In this document: piece by piece, positions 44,018 through 52,652 of the stretch
Layout of the letters: each line of letters starts with the position of its first letter
Position numbering within the stretch: position 1 is the stretch's first letter
Assembly (NCBI RefSeq): GCF_000758705.1
Contig: NZ_CP009287.1
Span: 3,658,001 to 3,722,000, forward strand
Direction: 5' to 3'
Origin: Paenibacillus graminis
Lineage (GTDB): Bacteria; Bacillota; Bacilli; Paenibacillales; Paenibacillaceae
Length of the DNA stretch: 64,000 bases
Notes under the pieces: model-generated
What the model was told of the DNA's origin: nothing
The model's input: only the letters and a program-made list of their open reading frames with translations
Database searches by the model: none
Position numbers and translations under genes: made by a program

Positions 44018-44572
44018 ATGATGGCAAAGCTGGACCGGAGAATTCAAAAAACCCAGGAAGCTTTGAAGAATGCGGTTATAGAGCTAATGGGTGAAAAGGA
44101 TTTCGATAATATCACTATTCAGGACATCGCAGACCGGGCTAATCTGAACCGGGGTACGATTTATCTGCATTATCAGGACAAATATGATTTATTAGACAAG
44201 CTCATTGAGTCACACATTAATGAAATAGCAGAGATGGATAAATGGGCATGTGATGAAGAATGGATGGATGCTTTTATTCCTTACTTTGAATATTTCAAGC
44301 AAAACCATTTGTTTTTTTCCACCATGTTAACCAGTAAAGGGGCTGGTCCCTCCTATTTTAGAACCCGGCTTCTTGCTCACTGTATCGCAGGCTTTCAATG
44401 CGAGATTGATAGGGAGAGCGGCAAAAATAATAATCTAAAGGATGATGTGATTCTGCAGTTTGCCGGAACCGCATATGCAGGCGTAATTGAATGGTGGATC
44501 ATAAATGGGATGCCCTATCCGCCGGAGGTAATGGCCAAACAAGTAGGCGTCCTGCTTGAGAGAAGTTTATAA
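44018..44572 (+). CDS. TetR-family regulator next to the AdhA-like gene
   Basis: 184 aa, behind GGGAGG; two consecutive ATGs (44018, 44021) are both usable. DNA-binding part: TQEALKNAVIELMGEKDFDN, IQDIADRANLNRGTIYLHYQ, then DKYDLLDKLIE. The C-terminal region (FAGTAYAGVIEWWIINGMPY) is the TetR_C_7 type seen in regulators of aldehyde or redox genes. Divergent from the dehydrogenase gene; I infer it represses both through the palindrome at 43964 and is released by an aldehyde or drug. Confidence 0.9.
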   Translation: MMAKLDRRIQKTQEALKNAVIELMGEKDFDNITIQDIADRANLNRGTIYLHYQDKYDLLDKLIESHINEIAEMDKWACDEEWMDAFIPYFEYFKQNHLFFSTMLTSKGAGPSYFRTRLLAHCIAGFQCEIDRESGKNNNLKDDVILQFAGTAYAGVIEWWIINGMPYPPEVMAKQVGVLLERSL

Positions 44573-44583
44573 TCCTCCTCTCT

Positions 44584-44718
44584 CTACAGTTCAAACCATT
44601 CATCCTTGACCGCTTCGAACCATTCGGTTTCTTCACCAACAAGAAAAGACGGGCCCGTAGCAGCCCGCCATTGAAATTTATATTGTTCGATGTCTTCTGG
44701 GGAGGAAGAGTTTGTCAA
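44584..44718 (-). CDS. Possible 44-aa acidic protein downstream of ymaF
   Basis: A minus-strand frame from TTG 44718 to TAG 44584 reads like coding sequence: EDIEQYKFQWRAATGPSFLV followed by GEETEWFEAVKDEWFEL. It is strongly acidic and rich in Trp and Glu. There is no ribosome site at the TTG and the frame overlaps nothing; it starts 6 bp past the YmaF stop, so it could be translated by reinitiation, or be the tail of a gene whose start has been lost. I do not recognise it. Confidence 0.35.
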   Translation of the reverse strand: MTNSSSPEDIEQYKFQWRAATGPSFLVGEETEWFEAVKDEWFEL

Positions 44719-44723
44719 ATTGA

Positions 44724-45122
44724 TTACTGTCGGTACTCTTTCTCATCTCCAGTATTTCCACTGTACCGATGGGCGTGTGGAACTCTACCGTTTATTGTTG
44801 TATATCCTTCAAAGTGATGGTAATGACCACCGCCTGTCAAGGGTATTGCTGGTCCTGTAGTTCCCCTAATTAAGTGCGTATGTTGATCGTTAAAGGATGT
44901 TTCTGCATAATAATTATGAACATGCGGAACACCGCTTGGGGCTGGTTCTGTTACTCCAGCGTAGTGGTGGTAATGCCCATCATCAACCGAGGTATTTCCT
45001 TTAAATGGATGAACATGAAAATTAACGGGTCTTCCATCCCAAGAATTAATAAAAAGTTTGTGCGAATGTTCGAAATCGGGACCATGGGAATGCATAACAA
45101 AACCTGTTATTGGTATTTCCAT
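44724..45122 (-). CDS. ymaF: YmaF-family histidine-rich protein
   Basis: 132 aa from ATG 45122 (GAGGTGG at 6 nt). The protein is a repeat of H-x-H strands: GFVMHSHGPDFEHSHKL, VNFHVHPFKGNTSVDDGHYH, VPHVHNYYAETSFNDQHTH, GGGHYHHFEGYTTING, VPHAHRYSG. About one residue in seven is His. This is the YmaF family of Bacillus and relatives, of unknown function; the regular His pairs suggest metal binding, possibly on the spore or cell surface. No signal peptide. Monocistronic, or with the short frame at 44584. Confidence 0.85.
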   Translation of the reverse strand: MEIPITGFVMHSHGPDFEHSHKLFINSWDGRPVNFHVHPFKGNTSVDDGHYHHYAGVTEPAPSGVPHVHNYYAETSFNDQHTHLIRGTTGPAIPLTGGGHYHHFEGYTTINGRVPHAHRYSGNTGDEKEYRQ

Positions 45123-45176
45123 CAGTAGCCACCTCACTTTATCAACTGCTATATGCTATGAAAGAGGTGATCTAAA

Positions 45177-45296
45177 TGTTCAATTATGTTTCGTACGAAA
45201 ATATCATTAAATTGTGGAATAAGGCTATTCGTGTCTGTGCGTACTATCGCCCAGATCCATGCAGAGTTTACAGATATCAGGTATGAATACTATTAA
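45177..45296 (+). CDS. Possible 39-aa protein
   Basis: ATG 45177 follows AAAGAGGTGATC at good spacing, and the frame runs 39 codons to TAA at 45294. The residues are MSIMFRTKISLNC, then GIRLFVSVRTIAQIHAEFTD and a short tail; mildly basic at the start, with one Cys. A terminator-like hairpin follows at 45333. No family recognised. The good ribosome site and terminator support it; the small size argues for caution. Confidence 0.35.
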   Translation, partial: CSIMFRTKISLNCGIRLFVSVRTIAQIHAEFTDIRYEYY

Positions 45297-45332
45297 TACG
45301 AATCATCCTCTACACTAAATATTTAATCACAA

Positions 45333-45363
45333 AAAGACTGCCGGACAATCTGCAGCAGTCTTT
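45333..45363. terminator. Bidirectional terminator-like hairpin
   Basis: AAAGACTGC / GCAGTCTTT, 13-nt loop; AA on the left and CTC on the right give weak T-runs. Lies between the 39-codon ORF and the convergent stalk-domain gene. Confidence 0.6.
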
Positions 45364-45405
45364 CTCATTCCATCATTAAGCGTTCTTCATGCTGATTGGG
45401 AGTCA

Positions 45406-46482
45406 CTAAATCTTATAAATGTACTGGACCCTGTTGTTGCGGATGTACAAATATACGTTGCCGTAAACGACATAACCTAAATCATCGTTAATGCTGTCAG
45501 GCTCTCCCCAGGAAAGGAGGACCTCCTCCGGCTTCATGCCGACAATCACCCGCTCTTCCCGGATCGCCGACCATATTTTATCATTGATGGAAAAGACAAC
45601 GCGCGGATTTTTGAAATAGAAAAGTCCATTAACGTATTTAGCAGGGTTGGCGCTCGGGGCTATTGTCATATTGATCTCCTGGCCATTCGCCCGGCGAATA
45701 ATGATCTCTAAATTTCCGTTATTGGGATTGGACCGGAAGTCTTTGACCGTAACTTTCTCCATATTCTTAAAAGGGCTATCCGCTATATCCGAGTTACTGG
45801 CCCATGCAGGAAGGCCGTTATAGACCTCCTTCAGTGCCTGGAGTATTTCCGGAGAATACAGGGTATGGTTCTCATAGCTGTCCAAATCCAGTGTCCATAT
45901 TGTTCCTGCTTCGTTCTGCATGGTTAAGATCAGGCTGGAATTATCGGTATACTGGACGTCCGTCACCCAATGGCTTCCTGGATGTCCGTACATGTAGACC
46001 TTTTTGCCGACGGCCAGGCCCATCGTTCCGGGCAGCTTACTGATCGCGAACAGCATGCTGTTGCTCTTTGTCTGTCCTTCCTCTGTACCCCAGATGAACA
46101 GCGAATCGGCACTTGAGGCATATTTGCCATCAATGGCTCCTAGCTTAAGCAGTGTTGTAAAGGCTACATAGTTGGAGTTGTTGTACAGGACGGAGTTGTC
46201 TTTGTTCAGCTTGCCGCTTCCTTTGGACCCCGTAATGGTTACACCCGAAGTGGCAGAGGCAATGGTAAAGCCCGGAATCTGATTCACAAGCTTCACCGGC
46301 ACATAAGAAGAACCGTTGACGAGCATTGATTTGGAAGGCGAGATAATGAGCTTGCCGTCGACAAACGTTGAAATTTCCTTATAAGACGGTGCATTGGCTG
46401 CCGCTGCATATCCGGTGCCCGGAGGATAACCCAGTCCGATTATGAGCAGCACCGCGATGAGCGACATTGCAATTTTTTTCAT
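45406..46482 (-). CDS. Secreted protein with a copper-amine-oxidase-like stalk domain
   Basis: 358 aa from ATG 46482, where GGGGGAAGGA precedes and a signal peptide begins (KIAMSLIAVLLIIGLGYPPG, cleavage near AAAA). Residues ~45-125 form the stalk domain common in Paenibacillaceae surface proteins (FVDGKLIISPSKSMLVNGSS, YVPVKLVNQIPGF, VAFTTLLKLGAIDGKY). The rest has repeated beta strands and ends in SWGEPDSINDDLGYVVYGNV, a SmpA/BamE-like 'W-G-x-P' turn found in secreted lipoproteins. Function unknown. Divergent from the LytTR regulator, hence a possible target of it. Confidence 0.75.
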   Translation of the reverse strand: MKKIAMSLIAVLLIIGLGYPPGTGYAAAANAPSYKEISTFVDGKLIISPSKSMLVNGSSYVPVKLVNQIPGFTIASATSGVTITGSKGSGKLNKDNSVLYNNSNYVAFTTLLKLGAIDGKYASSADSLFIWGTEEGQTKSNSMLFAISKLPGTMGLAVGKKVYMYGHPGSHWVTDVQYTDNSSLILTMQNEAGTIWTLDLDSYENHTLYSPEILQALKEVYNGLPAWASNSDIADSPFKNMEKVTVKDFRSNPNNGNLEIIIRRANGQEINMTIAPSANPAKYVNGLFYFKNPRVVFSINDKIWSAIREERVIVGMKPEEVLLSWGEPDSINDDLGYVVYGNVYLYIRNNRVQYIYKI

Positions 46483-46711
46483 AGTTGTTCTAATCCTTCC
46501 CCCATTGTATGTAGAACATCCGGCTGAATACCGGAACAGTTCATTAGAGATTTCGACGGGAGACCCATAATTTCCTCCTATACGCTTAATGCAGTTAAGG
46601 GATTTAAATGTGCATTTCATCCAAAAACGATTTATTCCAGCCGAAAAGCTTGTATGATGGTTATGAATCCTTCTAGAATATTGGCGTTTGAAATGAGAGG
46701 TGTTACACCCT

Positions 46712-47464
46712 ATGTATCGAGTGGCTATTTGCGATGATGAGGATAAACAGAGGGAGTTTGTTAAAAGCATGTTAATTGCTTTGTCTATCAAGGCAAATCT
46801 CAATTTTGAAATGGAGGAATTCAAATCGGGCGAGCAGCTTGCCGCTCATTATGAGCGTAATGATCCCCCCTTTCACATTTTAATATTGGATGTTGAAATG
46901 GCGGGTATTAACGGAATTCAGACGGCCCGGCGGATAAGAGGGTTAAAACATCTGGATGAACAAATTATTTTCCTGACTAACTACCCGGAATATATGGTGG
47001 AAAGCTTTGACGTAATGACTTTCCAGTATTTAATCAAACCCATTGCCCCTCAGATCTTTGAGGAGAAGATCATTAAGCTGTGCCAATACTTTCAAGCCCT
47101 TGACAAAAAGTTTATGATTATCAAGTCGGCCTATGAAGAGGTTATGCTGAAGTATGATGAGATCATTGCCATCGAAGCTGCCAAAAGCTTAACGATAAAA
47201 AGCAAGCTGAACTTTATTACCTTAAGCCAAGTCTATGAAAGCAAAGGCATTCTTGCCGAATATGCACTGGCGCTCAAAGACAATCATTTTCTGCAAATCC
47301 ACCGTTCGGTGATTATCAATCTGCTCCATGTGCGGAAGTTCGCCAGCGGTGTTGTGCTTATGACGGGTGGGATGGAATTCCCGATTGGCCGCTCTAAATT
47401 GAAGGAGGTTAAAGATTATTACACCAAATTTATGATTATGAAGGTACACGGCTATGATCGCTAA
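46712..47464 (+). CDS. LytTR-family response regulator (AgrA-like)
   Basis: 250 aa from ATG 46712 (GAGAGGTG ahead; a GTG at 46700 touches that site). Receiver: ICDDED at 6-11, phosphoacceptor D60 (ILILDVEMAGINGIQTARRI), conserved Lys in YLIKPIAPQIFEEK. LytTR DNA-binding domain at ~135-240 (EAAKSLTIKSKLNFITLSQV; HFLQIHRSVIINLLHVRKFA). It overlaps the kinase gene by 11 bp. No agrB- or agrD-like gene is present nearby, so the inducing signal is not an obvious cyclic peptide. It may control the secreted proteins on both sides. Confidence 0.9.
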   Translation: MYRVAICDDEDKQREFVKSMLIALSIKANLNFEMEEFKSGEQLAAHYERNDPPFHILILDVEMAGINGIQTARRIRGLKHLDEQIIFLTNYPEYMVESFDVMTFQYLIKPIAPQIFEEKIIKLCQYFQALDKKFMIIKSAYEEVMLKYDEIIAIEAAKSLTIKSKLNFITLSQVYESKGILAEYALALKDNHFLQIHRSVIINLLHVRKFASGVVLMTGGMEFPIGRSKLKEVKDYYTKFMIMKVHGYDR

Positions 47465-48752
47465 CAATGGGTTGATTGTGCTGTGTATTGAGGTTGTCAT
47501 GGGCCTTCAGATCATATATTTCTTTAACTCGGTGTTCGGCAAATCTGCCCAAAAGCGTAAGAAGTGGATGTACTTTATGGTATTTGGAGTACTTGGTTAC
47601 ATTTATTTATCCATTCCGGGTTCTTTTGTGATCTCTTCCTGCCTGGCTTTGGTGGTCATTTTCTGTTTGGGATTAGCCTATAACGTGGAAATCAAAACAA
47701 AGATTATTTTCACCGTACTGTATGTGGTGTTAATGTCTATCGTTAATATGATTTCGGTCAATTGTTTATATATGCTGGATATAGTTGAACGTGGCAGTCT
47801 TGATTCTCTAGATGAACAGAACCAGTTCCTGTTAATCAAGGCAACCCTGCTCAGCTTCACGATTATGTTTGCCGTTATCCAGATTATCCGGCTGATCGCC
47901 AAACGCAGAAGCTTCTCCCTGCATTATCGTTACTATATATTATTAATACTTGTCCCTATCATCAGCATCTACCAGCTTAATGTACTCACGTATTATAATG
48001 AGATGAACATCCATTATTTTATTTCCGCGATTGGGTTTCTTTTTATTAACGTGATGATTATTTATATTTTTGATACGATTATTGATAAATTTCAGTTCAA
48101 GCATGAAAATGCCAGGCTGGAGCAGCAAATGGACTATCAGGATGCAAATTACGAAAAAACGGTGCACAGCTTCAAATCGGTCAAAAGAATCATCCACGAC
48201 ACGAACCAGCAGTTGCTCTATATCGAAGAGTGCATCAAGCGAAATGAGCCGGCGGCGGCACTGGAGCATATCCGGACGACGTTAAACAAGGTTGAAGGCG
48301 CCTACCAGCGTGTAAATACAGGGAATTTAGTGATAGATGCCCTGGTTACCAACACACTTAATATCGGGCAGGCGAACGGCATACGCATTGAAACGAAGCT
48401 GAACTTGTATTCTCCTGAGATTTCGTTAGATCGTTATGACTTATGTGTCGTACTCGGAAATATGCTGGATAATGCGATCGAAGCCTCCAAACAGGTGAAA
48501 ATTGCAGCGGACCGGTACGTGGTAATTACTATATTTTCCAATGACACTTCCCTGTTCATACACATTGTCAATTATATGGAACAGGATACCGCCCTTCTGC
48601 GCAGCCAAAAGCCCAACCCGGAGAACCATGGTATCGGACTCATGAATATCTCCAGAATATGCGATAAATACGGCGGACATATGACGATTGAAACGAAGCA
48701 AAAAACCTTCAATAATATGGTCATGATCCCCTTTTGGACGAACAATCCCTAG
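47454..48752 (+). CDS. GHKL sensor histidine kinase (AgrC-like)
   Basis: 432 aa. Six or seven membrane helices occupy ~1-215 with short loops and no large sensor domain. The kinase part has the GHKL-type H box (VKRIIHDTNQQLLYIEECIK), N box (LGNMLDNAIEASKQVK) and G box (ENHGIGLMNISRICDKYGG). This is the AgrC/ComD layout, which detects peptides or membrane signals. Overlaps the 3' end of the LytTR regulator gene by 11 bp and begins with GAAGGT...ATG inside it. A gene for a secreted hydrolase follows 127 bp downstream on the same strand. Confidence 0.9.
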   Translation: MIANNGLIVLCIEVVMGLQIIYFFNSVFGKSAQKRKKWMYFMVFGVLGYIYLSIPGSFVISSCLALVVIFCLGLAYNVEIKTKIIFTVLYVVLMSIVNMISVNCLYMLDIVERGSLDSLDEQNQFLLIKATLLSFTIMFAVIQIIRLIAKRRSFSLHYRYYILLILVPIISIYQLNVLTYYNEMNIHYFISAIGFLFINVMIIYIFDTIIDKFQFKHENARLEQQMDYQDANYEKTVHSFKSVKRIIHDTNQQLLYIEECIKRNEPAAALEHIRTTLNKVEGAYQRVNTGNLVIDALVTNTLNIGQANGIRIETKLNLYSPEISLDRYDLCVVLGNMLDNAIEASKQVKIAADRYVVITIFSNDTSLFIHIVNYMEQDTALLRSQKPNPENHGIGLMNISRICDKYGGHMTIETKQKTFNNMVMIPFWTNNP

Positions 48753-48878
48753 CGCAAGCTGTTGTTTAGGGATTGTTTTTTGGCGTTTCAGGGTAATTTG
48801 CCTTCCGACCGCCTCCTCTCTTGTATGCTGATAACCAGCCAATCAAATCCGCTTAAGGATGCTAAGGAGGAATTTAGA

Positions 48879-50936
48879 ATGAAGAAAATATTTGCTGCAG
48901 TGCTCAGTGCCATGCTTATAACCATCCCCATACCCATGAACCCGGCTTCAGCACAAAACCATAAGGATACCGTATTGGAGAAGGCCCACAAGCTGGCATC
49001 GACGATCGTGTCCGACTATAAGGTGACCAGCTTGCAGTATGCCATTATGGACAAGGGAGAGATTGTATTATCTGACAGCACGGGTGTCCGCGATAAAGCC
49101 ACCCACGCTCCAATTACAAAGGATACGATGTTCGGCATCGGCTCGGTCAGCAAAATGTATGTAACGGCTGCAGCGATGATGCTGGCTGATGCGGGCAAAA
49201 TTGATATCGATCAACCGCTTGTCACCTATATCAAGGATTTCAGCATGGCGGATGAAAGATATAAGGAAATTACGCCGCGCATGCTCATGAATCATTCCTC
49301 AGGTCTTTACGGCAGTCATTATGCCAATAGCATATTGTTCGATGATAATGACACCAGGAACCGTGATGAATTGTTATTAAGGCTGCAATCGGAGCGCCTA
49401 AAGTCCAAACCGGGTGAATATTCGGTGTATTGCAATGATGGATTCCAGCTGCTGGAGATCCTGGTTGAACGGGTAAGCGGCTTAAGCTATACCGAATTTC
49501 TGGATCAGAAGATCAACCAGCCTCTGAAATTCACCTCCACCCAAACGCCGCTCAGCACTTTTGACAGAGAGAAACTGGCGAAAACCTATTACCCCGGGCT
49601 AGAACAGGCGCTGCCCGCTGAGAATGCCAACGTCATTGGTGCGGGCGGGATTTACTCCTCTGCTGAAGAACTGGCTGCTTTCGGAGATGTATTGAGCGGA
49701 AACCGGACAAATATTTTATCTAAGCAATCGGCTGCCGCCATGCAAAGCGCAGAATATAGAAAAGGCATTTGGGTACCAGAGGAAACAAACAGCTTTAACT
49801 ATGGTCTTGGCTGGGATGCCGTCAGCTTGGCCCCGTTTGACGGTTATGGCATCAAGGCATTATCCAAAGGCGGAGATACCGTAATGTATCATGCTGCTTT
49901 GACTACATTGCCTGAGCATAATATTTCGATCGCTGTCCTGTCATCGGGCGGGAGCTCGCTGTATAACACTGTTTTTGCTTCTAACGTTCTATTGGAGTAT
50001 TTGCAGGACACAGGCAAGATCCAAAAGATTTTGCCGGATCGGACCTTTGAACCCTCCGTCAAGGCCGATATGCCGGCGGAGCAGCTCGCGTATTCCGGAT
50101 TATACGGCGCAGTGGGTACAACGGTGAAGGTGGAGATGAAGAATGGGGAGATAAAACTCCCCGCCCTCGAAGGTGGGATTATCCCTCCACAGACCTATGT
50201 GTATACGGGCAATGGGCAATTCAAAAGCAACGACGGCAAAACGGAAATAAGCTTTGACAAACCAGCGAATGGAAAGATCTATTTGAAGTTGAAGGCGTAT
50301 GTGAATTTTCCCGGAATCGGGCAAGCGGTTATGGTTACCTATGAATATCAGAAGCTGGATGCCAATCCACTTCAGCCGGCAACGAAAGCTGCATGGGAGA
50401 AAAGAAGCAATAAAGATTACTATCGATTGGGAGAAAAGATCAATTCACTGTTCTATCTCTCCCCTGACAATCTAGTCTGGAATATCGCTGTGGACAGTGA
50501 GAATGGCTATGCTTCAGGCACCAGAATTGTTGATGAACATACCGCCGTAAATGCCGCTGAAATCCCGGTGATGAGCGGAAGGGATGCCTTCGATTTGAAC
50601 TTCCATACCGAGGACAACAAAGAGTATTTGACGATCGACGGGCAGTCATACCTTAGTGAGGATGCCGTAAATCCGATCTACGGCGGAAGTACATCGGTCT
50701 GTACCATTGGAGATAGCGGTCACGCCGTATGGTTCAAGATCGATGCCAAATCGGCTGCCAAAACCATGCACGTTGAAGCTCCGGCAAGCGGAGGGGTCAT
50801 TGTTTACGATAGTAAAGGAATGCTAGTATACTCCTCAATCGTGAATAAAGACAAATCATCCGTGATCCTCCCGGAAGGCGGAATGATTGTTTTCGGCGGA
50901 GCAGCAGGGGATGTTTTCCAGATTAATATGAAGTAA
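48879..50936 (+). CDS. Secreted serine beta-lactamase/PBP-like hydrolase
   Basis: 685 aa from ATG 48879 (AAGGAGGAATTTAG; in-frame codons upstream lack a site). Signal peptide (KIFAAVLSAMLITIPIPM, cleaved near ASA-QN). Class C beta-lactamase-like catalytic part: S89-V-S-K92 (FGIGSVSKMYVTAAAMM), MNHSSGLYG, and Y-C-N (YSVYCNDGFQLLEIL) near residue 195. The terminal His-Gly or Lys-Thr-Gly box is not obvious (GGDTVMYHAALTT is the best candidate). Residues ~400-685 are a beta-rich extension without a name I can give. It may be a D-alanyl-aminopeptidase or esterase acting on the cell wall. It could be regulated by the LytTR pair upstream. Confidence 0.85.
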   Translation: MKKIFAAVLSAMLITIPIPMNPASAQNHKDTVLEKAHKLASTIVSDYKVTSLQYAIMDKGEIVLSDSTGVRDKATHAPITKDTMFGIGSVSKMYVTAAAMMLADAGKIDIDQPLVTYIKDFSMADERYKEITPRMLMNHSSGLYGSHYANSILFDDNDTRNRDELLLRLQSERLKSKPGEYSVYCNDGFQLLEILVERVSGLSYTEFLDQKINQPLKFTSTQTPLSTFDREKLAKTYYPGLEQALPAENANVIGAGGIYSSAEELAAFGDVLSGNRTNILSKQSAAAMQSAEYRKGIWVPEETNSFNYGLGWDAVSLAPFDGYGIKALSKGGDTVMYHAALTTLPEHNISIAVLSSGGSSLYNTVFASNVLLEYLQDTGKIQKILPDRTFEPSVKADMPAEQLAYSGLYGAVGTTVKVEMKNGEIKLPALEGGIIPPQTYVYTGNGQFKSNDGKTEISFDKPANGKIYLKLKAYVNFPGIGQAVMVTYEYQKLDANPLQPATKAAWEKRSNKDYYRLGEKINSLFYLSPDNLVWNIAVDSENGYASGTRIVDEHTAVNAAEIPVMSGRDAFDLNFHTEDNKEYLTIDGQSYLSEDAVNPIYGGSTSVCTIGDSGHAVWFKIDAKSAAKTMHVEAPASGGVIVYDSKGMLVYSSIVNKDKSSVILPEGGMIVFGGAAGDVFQINMK

Positions 50937-50957
50937 TAGAGGTTCGGAACAACAAAA

Positions 50958-50984
50958 AGACCGCCCCCAGGAGGCGGTCTCTTT
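50958..50984 (+). terminator. Intrinsic terminator of the serine hydrolase gene
   Basis: AGACCGCC / GGCGGTCT stem with a 7-nt loop, then CTTT; AAAAA on the left side makes it usable in both directions. Confidence 0.8.
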
Positions 50985-51056
50985 GTGTGTTAAATCCCCA
51001 GCAAGGAAGAACCGAGCACAGGCACTTCAGTATAAAACCTTATAAACATAGCGATA

Positions 51057-52307
51057 TTATGTCTCTTGTGCAGCATATGCGTGATCCGGTGCTTTTTGGT
51101 TCATGATCGGCACCATGACCAGTGCGCCAAGAAAAAATAATAATCCTGCTCCGCTATAGATCGTACCCAGCGAAAAGGCATCCTTCAGCGCGCCGGCGAA
51201 AGACATGGAAACGACCATCATGCCAACGAACATCGGATTCAGAACCCCATTCACCCGGCCGACAATGGAGGTATGTGACCATTTCAGAATCATTGTGCTG
51301 ATCCCGATATGAATGCAAGGGAACACCAACCCATTCAGAAATTGAACGGTCAGCGTCAGCGGAACGCTTGTCGAATATCCCACAATGACTGTGCAGACTG
51401 CCCCTGCCAGCATACCTATCGCTAGAAGAAGCTGCGGAGGAACCCGTTTTGCGAATACGGCTACGACTCCGCCCCCAATCAGCATGGCAGCGCCGTTCAC
51501 CATCAGCAGATATTGCAGGAACTCCTTGCTTTTGCCCAGCCGCTCCGTGACGATGAACAGGTTAAGAGCTTGGGCTACCCCAACAGCGAGCCCCGCGAGG
51601 ATAAAGGCGAGTCCGAGCATACGCAGCACTTTGCTGTTCCAGACATAGCGGAAGCCTTCAATGAACTCTTTGCGGAACTGCCCTTTTGCAGCGTCCGTTT
51701 TGGGTTTCAAATTATCCTCTGGCAGGCGAATCAGAACGAGTGCTGACAGCAGAAAGACTACGCCCATAATGGCAATTGAGGTTTCAAGGCCAAATGTACT
51801 GTAAACGAAGGTGCCGAGCATAGGGCCAAGCACCATAAAGATGGCCATGAGCGATTGAAATAGAGCCATCCCTTGCTGCAGCTGTTCCTCTGCCACATGA
51901 TATTTAAACAATCGCATGCTTGAAGGCTGGGAGAATTGCGAGAGAATCGCCGAGATGAAGGCGACAAGGTAGACGGAATGCCAGGAACCGTAATGTACAG
52001 TCAGAAGCACTGCGAATACCGATACCGCAGATAATAAATCGCACCAGATCATCGTCCGCTTCGGCCTCCAGCGGTCGGCAAATGTTCCTCCGATGAACGA
52101 AAAAACAAAAATAGGGGCGAACTCTGCTACGCTGATCAGCGAAATAGCGTAGGGATCATTGTTTGTCCTATCCGCAACATACAGGAGAATAGCAAAATTA
52201 CGGACCCAAATGCCGATCTGCAGCAGTACGCTAGATAATAGAATCGTCTGCAGAAACCGATTGCGGAGCAGGCTTGGTGCATTGGTGCTTTTTTCATGCC
52301 TATTCAA
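51057..52307 (-). CDS. MFS transporter of the macrolide-efflux type (MFS_3)
   Basis: 416 aa from TTG 52307; GGAGG lies 10 nt ahead and the N-terminus then fits the family. Twelve predicted helices. Landmarks: LYVADRTNNDPYAISLISVA, GGTFADRWRPKRTMIWCDLL (motif A), SAILSQFSQPSSMRLFKYHV, and VGRVNGVLNPMFVGMMVVSM. Relatives include the Mef macrolide pumps and many uncharacterised exporters. The start overlaps the last codons of the short ORF at 52300-52374 by 8 bp, a set-up that could control its translation. Confidence 0.85.
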   Translation of the reverse strand: MNRHEKSTNAPSLLRNRFLQTILLSSVLLQIGIWVRNFAILLYVADRTNNDPYAISLISVAEFAPIFVFSFIGGTFADRWRPKRTMIWCDLLSAVSVFAVLLTVHYGSWHSVYLVAFISAILSQFSQPSSMRLFKYHVAEEQLQQGMALFQSLMAIFMVLGPMLGTFVYSTFGLETSIAIMGVVFLLSALVLIRLPEDNLKPKTDAAKGQFRKEFIEGFRYVWNSKVLRMLGLAFILAGLAVGVAQALNLFIVTERLGKSKEFLQYLLMVNGAAMLIGGGVVAVFAKRVPPQLLLAIGMLAGAVCTVIVGYSTSVPLTLTVQFLNGLVFPCIHIGISTMILKWSHTSIVGRVNGVLNPMFVGMMVVSMSFAGALKDAFSLGTIYSGAGLLFFLGALVMVPIMNQKAPDHAYAAQET

Positions 52308-52374
52308 TCTTATTCAACCTCCAATTGTCTGCAAAGATGCCCATTTGGATTAAATGGTCTGACTCTCCTTTCAT
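52300..52374 (-). CDS. 24-codon ORF overlapping the MFS start (leader peptide or remnant)
   Basis: ATG 52374 follows AAAAGGTGAGACTG. The 24-residue product (KGESDHLIQMGIFADNWRLN then KIE) ends at TAG 52300, overlapping the MFS start codon by 8 nt, while the MFS ribosome site lies inside the ORF. A -10 (TATAAT, 52414-52419) lies 40 bp upstream. Short leader ORFs controlling drug-pump translation are known for macrolide genes; alternatively it is a regulator gene whose middle was deleted, as elsewhere in this window. The rest of the 52375-52652 gap has a GC hairpin (CCGGCC/GGCCGG at 52503-52520) and no gene. Confidence 0.5.
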   Translation of the reverse strand: MKGESDHLIQMGIFADNWRLNKIE

Positions 52375-52576
52375 CAGTCTCACCTTTTCATTTGATCTAA
52401 GTCATTTTTGTTCATTATAATATACTTTAATACTTAATATTTCTTATTTTTTGCTATGTTACGCAATTACTCTGGTAAGACACTAACGCTGGTAATACGG
52501 GCCCGGCCAATGTCGGCCGGAAGATTTCTTTTATTGAAGCCGCTTCTCTCCGGAATGAAGTAGGCTAATAGTAAAA

Positions 52577-52620
52577 GCAAATAAACCGTATACCTTATGA
52601 AGGGCGTACGGTGTATTTGC
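52577..52620 (-). terminator. Intrinsic terminator of the GH85 operon
   Basis: GCAAATAAACCGTA / TACGGTGTATTTGC (one mismatch, 14 bp), 16-nt loop, then TTTTACTATT on the minus strand, 33 bp past the GH85 stop. Confidence 0.8.
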
Positions 52621-52652
52621 TTCATTTTAATGATGATATTTTTAGAGTACTA

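Noticed and set aside
45804..46043. Overlapping 79-codon frame inside the stalk-domain gene
   Set aside because: Shadow of a gene with clear signal peptide and domain pattern.
46536..46544. LytTR-box ACAGTTCAT in the region between the stalk-domain and LytTR genes
   Set aside because: LytTR regulators need paired direct repeats about 12-13 bp apart; only one full match and a distant 8/9 match were seen.
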